Origin: Coniella vitis
Lineage: Eukaryota; Ascomycota; Sordariomycetes; Diaporthales; Schizoparmaceae
Direction: 5' to 3'
NCBI GenBank assembly: GCA_011317545.1
Contig: WUJK01000010.1
Span: 434,001 to 498,000 of the forward strand
Length of the DNA stretch: 64,000 nucleotides
Shown here piece after piece: positions 58,341 to 64,000 of this stretch. The position numbers and the translations under genes were made by a program. Positions within the stretch are counted from its first letter, which is position 1; the number at the start of each line of letters is the position of its first letter. The notes beneath the pieces are model-generated. The model was not told the origin of the DNA, did no database searches, and saw nothing but the letters and a program-made list of their open reading frames with translations.

Positions 58341-60215
58341 TTCTTTTTAATGCTTTTTTCTTTGTCACACCATAACCTGAAACCTGTTCCAAGAGACGTG
58401 GTGTTGAATTGGAATTATTATAGATAAACTAAGTCTTGGTACCGAAATGCTATCCCGAAAAGATGGCTTTGAGGATTTGTGATTTTGGTGTTGTGGAATA
58501 GTGGGCTTCCAAAGTATACGCAAGTCTCTCCAAATAGCAAATATAATACTAACGCGTCATGCTCAAGCGGTCCGCAACTCCCAACCGAACCGACACCGTG
58601 CGGCTTTTATGAAGCAGCATACTGCCGATCTCGTTTGTGTAACTGAACTTTTGCAAAAGCATAGCACCCAATCTGCTGCACTGGTGAGGGTAGGGTGTAA
58701 GAGACAAGTGCCTTTGTACCTCGGTGCCCACTGCCCAGCAGTGGTTTGAACCGCCTGCATATTTATTAGCAATCTGATTGGTCAGCTCAACTTAGACAAG
58801 GCTGAAAGTAGACATCGATTCTTCACATCCAGCCTGGACACTACATAGGTACCGATGTACTTCCAAAGTTTTCCTTGATTGACTTCGAATGCTGGAAAAC
58901 TAGGAAATATCGGCAATTCGGGCATTTCTGAAATCTGATATCATACATTGCTGACACTTTCCTCAACGTTGCTTTTCAATGACTTATAATGCTGCTTGCA
59001 TGATATTAGAGATGCAAGGCCGTGGCATTATCTCAAGGCCAGGGTACGCATCTCGTTTAGAGAACTTATATAGTCATTCTCCTCTCTGATCTCAGAATAC
59101 TATGCATGCTAGGCACAACCCGAAGACTTACCTACTCAACTTCATCTTCTATTCCCAGATTCCTGTGAAACATTTCTTGTCACCTTAGCCGGATAGGAAC
59201 TTTGAGGTTTTCAGCCAACCTCCAATGCAAGTCACTGGCCTGAATTTGGTGCCGCTGCATATTGCCGCGCATAAGGATGTACCAGATATCTTCAAATGAC
59301 TGATAGCTTGTGCCGAGGTGCGCGACCCGTGGGTATGCACACTTCTACGTTGAGACTAATTCCTGATGGAATTTCTTCTGTATGTGGTGACTAGAGACAG
59401 GCTTGCGTTCATGAATCTGTAGTGGACAAGGGCAGCCTTTCACTCACTGTCGAAGGGTGTTGTTCCTGGAACGAGGCACTGACGGAAGCCGCAAGCCTCC
59501 GGCGCCGCTGCAACGAGTACTTTTGAGCGGCACAACAAACAGGAATGAATGCTGGTTAACAGCCGGCATGGGACAAACGTGCAGATTAGCATAGAGAGAG
59601 TGTGTTTGTTCCTGGTTGCGGCGTTCCAAGGGCGCAAGCAAGTCTGCATGTTCACCATCGATCTCCTCTGCCATCTATTATAGAATGACGTGCAGAAACA
59701 GAAGCCAAAGAAAGGACGTTGTCAGCTCGAGTGAAGTACCAGTCGTTATGGGATGTCTCGTAGCATCGGTTCAAGGACACAGGCAATGGCAATGGTAAAG
59801 ATCCATGGATGCCCGTGTGAAGTAGCAAACGGTGGCTGTGGCGTGTGAGTTCTGGCAGCTCAAACAGGTAATGAAGGGGCACAGTTTCTTTCACATATTT
59901 TAAAATGAGAGCGTTACCTTTCTCTTCGAAATCGCTTCCTCTAGGCAGGCAGAATGGCAATAGACATGTTGTGCTTGCAGCAGGCTGCAGCACAAGCTCT
60001 GCCTGGTCAAGCTCCTCCTTCCTTCCTAAGCTCCCAAGGCAGCTAGCTGCTAGAACAAAGACTCCTTGGGCAGGCTCTTCCAACCCCTGCGACCCAACAT
60101 TGGAACTTTCCGTTTGCCATCCACTTTATCGAGGCATTCTCTCCCCCTTTTGGCAGATCCACCATCTTCTCTCTGCTGCCCTGTCCGTTTTCAGATCCAA
60201 AATCCATCATTCACA
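58341..60215. other. Intergenic region, no gene recognised
   Basis: This runs from the tRNA terminator to the BTB-like gene. I see only short overlapping frames. The last 150 bp are CT-rich, fitting a leader. Confidence 0.5.
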
Positions 60216-61497
60216 ATGTCCGATCCCGCAACAGACAATTTCTGGTCGGGCAACTCTGCCGACAGCGCTGCCCTCTGGGGCGCTGAGTCTGGCGATTACA
60301 CCACTTCGGTTACAACTCTGCTCGACTCAGAGGTTCCTGAAACCGCTGACACGTCTGACCATCAGCCAAAGGGCAAGCGTATTCGCAAGGGAGATCTTGA
60401 AAAGTAAGTGTAGTGCCTCGCCTTGCTTCGCCTCCCGCAAAAAGATTGTTGCGAGCGTAATGCCCCAGAGGCGGCAGATATTTCTGCACTTGGCAAATCC
60501 CATGCTCTAGCCACTCCTATCGAACTGTTTGTCTGATATTGTGCGCGTGTGGTTGCATAGGCTGCTGGAGGACCGCCAGAATGACGAGGAGAAGTTCGTT
60601 TCTGTCTGGTACCGCGCCGCCCGAAACAAGCCTCTGCAGCTTTTTATGGACAAACTCCCCCGCAACGCTGCCATGGCTTTCAGTCCCGTTTGGAAGAAGC
60701 AGATCGAAGACGGCGGTAGCTCCGCCGTTCTGATCATCGAGGATGATTACTTGAGTCCCTACAAGCTTTTGTTCCATTGGATCAATGAGTGCATCGACAA
60801 CGGCAACGATGTCAAGTTTCCCGAGGTAAGACTCTCTAAGCCCATCATTTGCTTCGATCAGAAGATGTATAATGGCCAGACTAACATGCCAATGCAGATC
60901 GAGGACGATAACGCCATTAATACCCTCTTTGATGTCCTCGTTGTTGCCAATCAGCTCCAGATCCCTGAAATGTCCCTGCAGGAGCATCTAAAGAAGAGGG
61001 CCATCAAGTATGCGCGCAAGAGCCTCATTTCCATCGAATACGTCGAATCAGTCTTTGATGAAAACAACCCCATGTACACTGGCCCCTCCCCTGCTCTGGA
61101 GGAGGCCGTCTGCGCCAGCATCTTCGAGGCCTGGTGGTCCCGCACGTTGGATGAGCCTGACTATGACGAGTACGCTGCCTGCATCAAGGAACTCAGAGAC
61201 CTGTACCCCAGACTCGACAAGGGTCTGAACGAGAGTTTCGATAGCAAGAAGGCATTCATTGAGCAGAAGAAGGCAGAGCGGAAAGGCCAAAAGGGTCAAC
61301 GAGCCGGTGCCAAAGACAATGGCCGCACCGCCTACGAAAATGAGGGTATTTATGAGGGTGTTTCCGACAATGCCAATGGCTCTGGACCCTACAACGACAA
61401 TGGTGCTGACGGTGGATGGGGCGATGCCGCTGGTGATGCTGGTGACGTTGTTGAGGCTGTTGCCGAGTGGGGTATTACCGATACTGCAGGCTGGTAG
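60216..61497 (+). CDS. Unrecognised protein: BTB-like core with terminal GW/WG motifs
   Basis: I cannot name this gene. Three exons: 60216-60403, 60561-60825 and 60898-61497, 350 residues. The N-terminus is acidic with tryptophan-glycine motifs (DNFWSG; AALWGAESGD: Trp10 and Trp21). A basic GKRIRKGD leads into a core at about 64-200 whose pattern (LQLFMDKLPRNAAM; AVLIIEDDYLSPYKLLFHWI; LFDVLVVANQLQIPEMSLQE) resembles a BTB/POZ fold: a buried strand, a helix pair, then the A-x-x-L-x-I helix. A conserved-looking helical part follows (AVCASIFEAWWSRTLDEPDY), then a Lys-rich helix (KKAFIEQKKAERKGQKG). The tail is Gly/Asp-rich with GGWGDAAGD, AEWGITD and terminal AGW (Trp325, Trp342, Trp350). The second intron (60826-60897) is 72 nt with no in-frame stop, so retention would insert 24 residues. 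BTB-like is an inference from pattern only. Confidence 0.75.
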
Positions 61498-62392
61498 ATC
61501 ACCGGGTGGATCATCTGCTGTGGGTTCACTCATAACCGCCGCAACTCGCAGTCAACGTGCACATTGTTATGTCTGAAGGCTTGATTGAGCCCCTATTCTG
61601 AACAGACTATGCTTGTCAAGGAATCACTCGCTGAATTTGATATGAACTGGGCAAGATGGCACAAGAACGAGATGTATCATGTTCATCACTCACAATGTGG
61701 ATATCGTCAGTTTGCCCCCAGGCCCCTCAAATATGCATTCTATTACTCCAGGTTATGACGTGCTTGTCTTGGCGTGACACTCTCTTATGCCTCTCTGGTG
61801 AACAAACACAGAACTCATGATGTGTGTCTTACACTCACTGGCCCACTGGCCAGCTGCCGGCATGGTGGCGCGCTCCGGCTCGTGGCCACGCGGCCACGCG
61901 GCCTCGTGTGGCTTGGTCTGCTCAAAATGGAACAGCCTGCTCCGGGCCAAGCTCCGTTCTCACGCCACCCGATCCCTTTCGGTGCGTTGACAGCGGCAAA
62001 AGCAGGGATATGCCAATGATGCAGCTGAGCGGCGGCTCCGCTCATTCCCAAGATGAGGTAATGCATTGGGCTCTTGAGAGGCAGCCCTTTTCTTTGGACA
62101 ATTCTAGTGATCCTGAGCGACATTGTTGGTTGCGCTAGTGCTGAAGGTTGCTTGGCAGTTGGGTATATTAAGAAGATGGTTTTCCTCTTTTACCTGGGTC
62201 GAAGTGTTTTTGAATAACATCAACTCTCTGGTTTGCAGTATCAAATCAATCTCGCACATACCATCTACGCTGCGAATCATCTACTACCAGTAACACTTTC
62301 ATACTTTCTTCACCCACTTTTGAGGAAAAGGTCACAAACGAACAAGCACATTCCATCAAACTCATACTACTTACCACATCCAACAATTAAAC
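61498..62392. other. Intergenic region with TATA-like box
   Basis: This holds the 3' flank of the BTB-like gene and the promoter of the Gly/His-rich gene, with a TATATTA element at 62164-62170 and an A/C-rich leader just before the ATG. No other coding frame. Confidence 0.6.
62164..62170 (+). promoter_or_regulatory. TATA-like element of the Gly/His-rich gene
   Basis: TATATTA about 230 bp before the ATG at 62393, followed by a C/A-rich leader (ACTTACCACATCCAACAATT). A reasonable but unproven core promoter. Confidence 0.45.
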
Positions 62393-62914
62393 ATGGGTCA
62401 TCACGATCATCACCATGGCGGCGGCCCCCAAGGTGGTCCTGGCGGTCCTCCGCCACCACCTCAACACCACGGCCTTCTGAGCAACCTGCTTCACCACCAC
62501 AAGGACGGCAACCACGGCGGTCCGCCCGCCGGTGGCTTTAGCGGGCCAGGAGCACAATACGGCGGCGGTTTCGGTGGTCCACCACAACAAGGACCTGGAG
62601 GACCGCATGGCGGCGGCTTTGGCGGTCCAGGAGGACCAAACCAGGGCGGGTTCGGTGGGCCACCGCAGCACGGGCCTGGAGGATCTCATGGCGGCGGCTT
62701 TGGGGGCGCTGGAGGGCCGGGGGGGCCGCGCGGTGGTGAATTTGGGGGACCTGGTGGTTCCGGGGGGCCACACGGCGGTGGCTTTGGCGGTCCTGGCGGT
62801 CCTGGCGGTCCTGGGGGGCCACATGGCGGCGGTTTCGGTGGTCCTGGTGGACCCGGTGGTCCTGGAGGTTCTGGCGGTCCCGGTGGCCCTGGAGGCCCGG
62901 GAGGGCGCTGGTAA
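62393..62914 (+). CDS. Gly/His/Pro-rich repeat protein, function unknown (173 aa)
   Basis: A single exon encodes 173 residues with no signal peptide. The N-terminus is a His cluster (MGHHDHHHGGG) followed by a short amphipathic segment QHHGLLSNLLHHHKDGNHGG. The rest is an imperfect repeat of about 16-25 residues built on GGFGGPGGP and PHGGGFGGP, present six or more times. Its DNA repeats GGTCCTGGC-type units, so the array probably grew by slippage. Strong base bias makes other frames open too, but the TATA box, the A/C-rich leader, the ATTAAACATG start context and one clean frame with a stop support this one. His-rich and Gly-rich stretches could bind metal or phase-separate; no function can be assigned. 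The Leu-containing segment is the only part that looks folded. Confidence 0.7.
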   Translation: MGHHDHHHGGGPQGGPGGPPPPPQHHGLLSNLLHHHKDGNHGGPPAGGFSGPGAQYGGGFGGPPQQGPGGPHGGGFGGPGGPNQGGFGGPPQHGPGGSHGGGFGGAGGPGGPRGGEFGGPGGSGGPHGGGFGGPGGPGGPGGPHGGGFGGPGGPGGPGGSGGPGGPGGPGGRW

Positions 62915-64000
62915 GCCATGCGAGCTAGCCTTGGTGGTAGGATGAAGGAGTTATGGAGTTTTGTAGATACCAGGATTGCTTATCCAGTACTTGAGAGGTA
63001 ACACTTGATACCAAAGATGATTAGGAAGAAAGCAGGAATATATGGGAAACTGTTCGAAGCATTAATCAGATGGAAGGGCTGAGAATGTGAAGCAGTTTCA
63101 ATGTCTGATTAGCATCAACTCCATGCTTAGTAGAGGTTCGATATTTTTGTCTGGTTTATCTAGCTTTTCAGCTTTATACAAGGCCAGTGCAATCGAGTTT
63201 CTTGCGTGTCTGCGATCGTTTGCAAAATGCACATCAATACCATTAGGTACTTCAAGCATATAGCGTTGAGCACATTCGACTATCCATGTCTGGTTTTACC
63301 CTTATGATACATGTATAATTTCCTTGCACTAGTAACATAGTACCAGAGCTCTATGATACCCAATATACCTAGCCAAGGCCAGAGATATTCAACTCTTCAA
63401 GAACTCCCTACCGCGTGTATATCTGATAAATTAGCGCAGCACAAGGGCAGCTTTGTAAAAGTTCTCCTTAATTAACAAAAAAGCCCTACTGGTATGCTTC
63501 CCTCGTCAATGTTTGTACACAGTCCAAGAGCATTTTTGCAGTGGCTTCTTCCTGGACTTCAGGTCCCATTCAGCTACCTAGCTAGGTGCCATTCCTGTTT
63601 ATGTATTGTTATTGGCTAGTCCTGTGCCCAGTCAGTCAGGCAGTCAAGCCAGCAAGCCAGCCAGCCCCTCTCGACGAGCGAGAGTGAAGCCGTCGTGAGT
63701 CTGTCTCCAGGACAAAGCAAATCAACATATGAGCGTCGTGGTTATGGAATTACCTGCCACGATGTCACAAGTAGATAAATAACACACAAGCCAGAAGTTT
63801 TTCTGTTCCTCTTCCGTTTCAAAAGATCCAGTGGCTCGATTCCCCTCTCCTCTTGCAACTCTACCTCCTGACTTCATCACCACCGCCCTCCGCAAACCGT
63901 CTGGATATCCAACTGCCCCGTCAAGCTCTCTTGCGGTTGAAGACGGTGACACCTCCTTCATTTAGTCTCTCATCCCCTCGTTCTCCAAGAGCCATCACGG
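62915..64000. other. 3' flank and right edge, no gene seen
   Basis: This is the 3' flank of the Gly/His-rich gene. A perfect 12-bp palindrome ACCTAGCTAGGT lies at 63576-63587, followed by CAGTCAGG/CCAGC short repeats near 63630-63665. The last 150 bp are CT-rich, which could be the leader of a plus-strand gene beyond the edge. Confidence 0.5.

Noticed and set aside
62686..62919. Minus-strand Pro-rich collagen-like frame
   Set aside because: Antisense of the GGN-rich repeat. The plus-strand frame has promoter elements and a proper start.
1..64000. CRISPR arrays, bacterial operons, phage or secondary-metabolite clusters
   Set aside because: Spliced eukaryotic genes throughout, no regular spaced repeats; the single MBOAT gene has no biosynthetic neighbours.

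Overview
The window is nuclear DNA of a filamentous ascomycete (Pezizomycotina). The evidence is short spliceosomal introns (roughly 55-160 nt, GTRNGT donors, CTAAC-like branch sites, YAG acceptors), two nuclear tRNA genes that carry introns, and orthologues of yeast and mould genes (FIG1, RBA50/RPAP1, HPC2, MRP4, SPT10, APL2, CCT7) spaced by intergenic DNA of 0.4 to 6 kb. Occasional TACCTAGGTA-type palindromes remind me of sordariomycete genomes, but I cannot fix the class or species from the sequence.

Layout. 1-5.2 kb: 3' part of a GH47 alpha-mannosidase (+, cut by the left edge) facing a FIG1-type membrane protein (-). 7.6-9.2 kb: secreted M28 aminopeptidase (+). 9.2-15.1 kb: long stretch with no recognisable gene but many copies of a 9-bp motif. 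15.1-17.7 kb: RasGAP (+). 19.4-20.7 kb: RPAP1/Rba50 (-). 24.5-26.9 kb: HPC2-type HIR-complex subunit (+). 28.5-30.0 kb: HIRIP3-type histone chaperone (+). 31.3-32.7 kb: mitochondrial ribosomal protein uS2m (+). 33.2 kb: tRNA-Leu(CAG) (-). 33.7-35.5 kb: SPT10-like acetyltransferase with an integrase-type zinc finger (+). 36.3-38.9 kb: AP-1 beta subunit (+). 39.4-41.6 kb: CBS/PB1 membrane-anchored protein (-). 42.2-44.4 kb: AT-rich stretch with one small Cys/His protein gene (+). 44.4-46.2 kb: wax-synthase-like MBOAT (-). 46.2-49.2 kb: second gene-free, motif-rich stretch. 49.2-51.2 kb: C2H2 transcription factor (+). 52.1-54.0 kb: CCT eta (-). 55.3-56.9 kb: EST1-domain gene interrupted by an in-frame TAG (+). 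58.3 kb: tRNA-Gln(CTG) (+). 60.2-61.5 kb: unrecognised protein with a BTB-like core and GW/WG motifs at both ends (+). 62.4-62.9 kb: Gly/His-rich repeat protein (+).

Most genes are housekeeping and not functionally linked, with one exception. Within 11 kb lie three genes whose yeast or animal relatives control histone supply: HPC2 (HIR histone chaperone/repressor), HIRIP3 (H2A-H2B chaperone) and SPT10 (histone-gene activator). The other points worth a second look are a strictly intergenic motif (TACATAGTA or its complement TACTATGTA, 19 exact copies found by eye), the EST1-domain gene broken by one stop codon, the GW/WG protein, and the small Cys/His protein in the AT-rich stretch.

Gene models were assembled by eye from reading frames, splice consensus and protein continuity. 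Exon coordinates are given in each entry. Family assignments come from recognising motifs, not from a database search.
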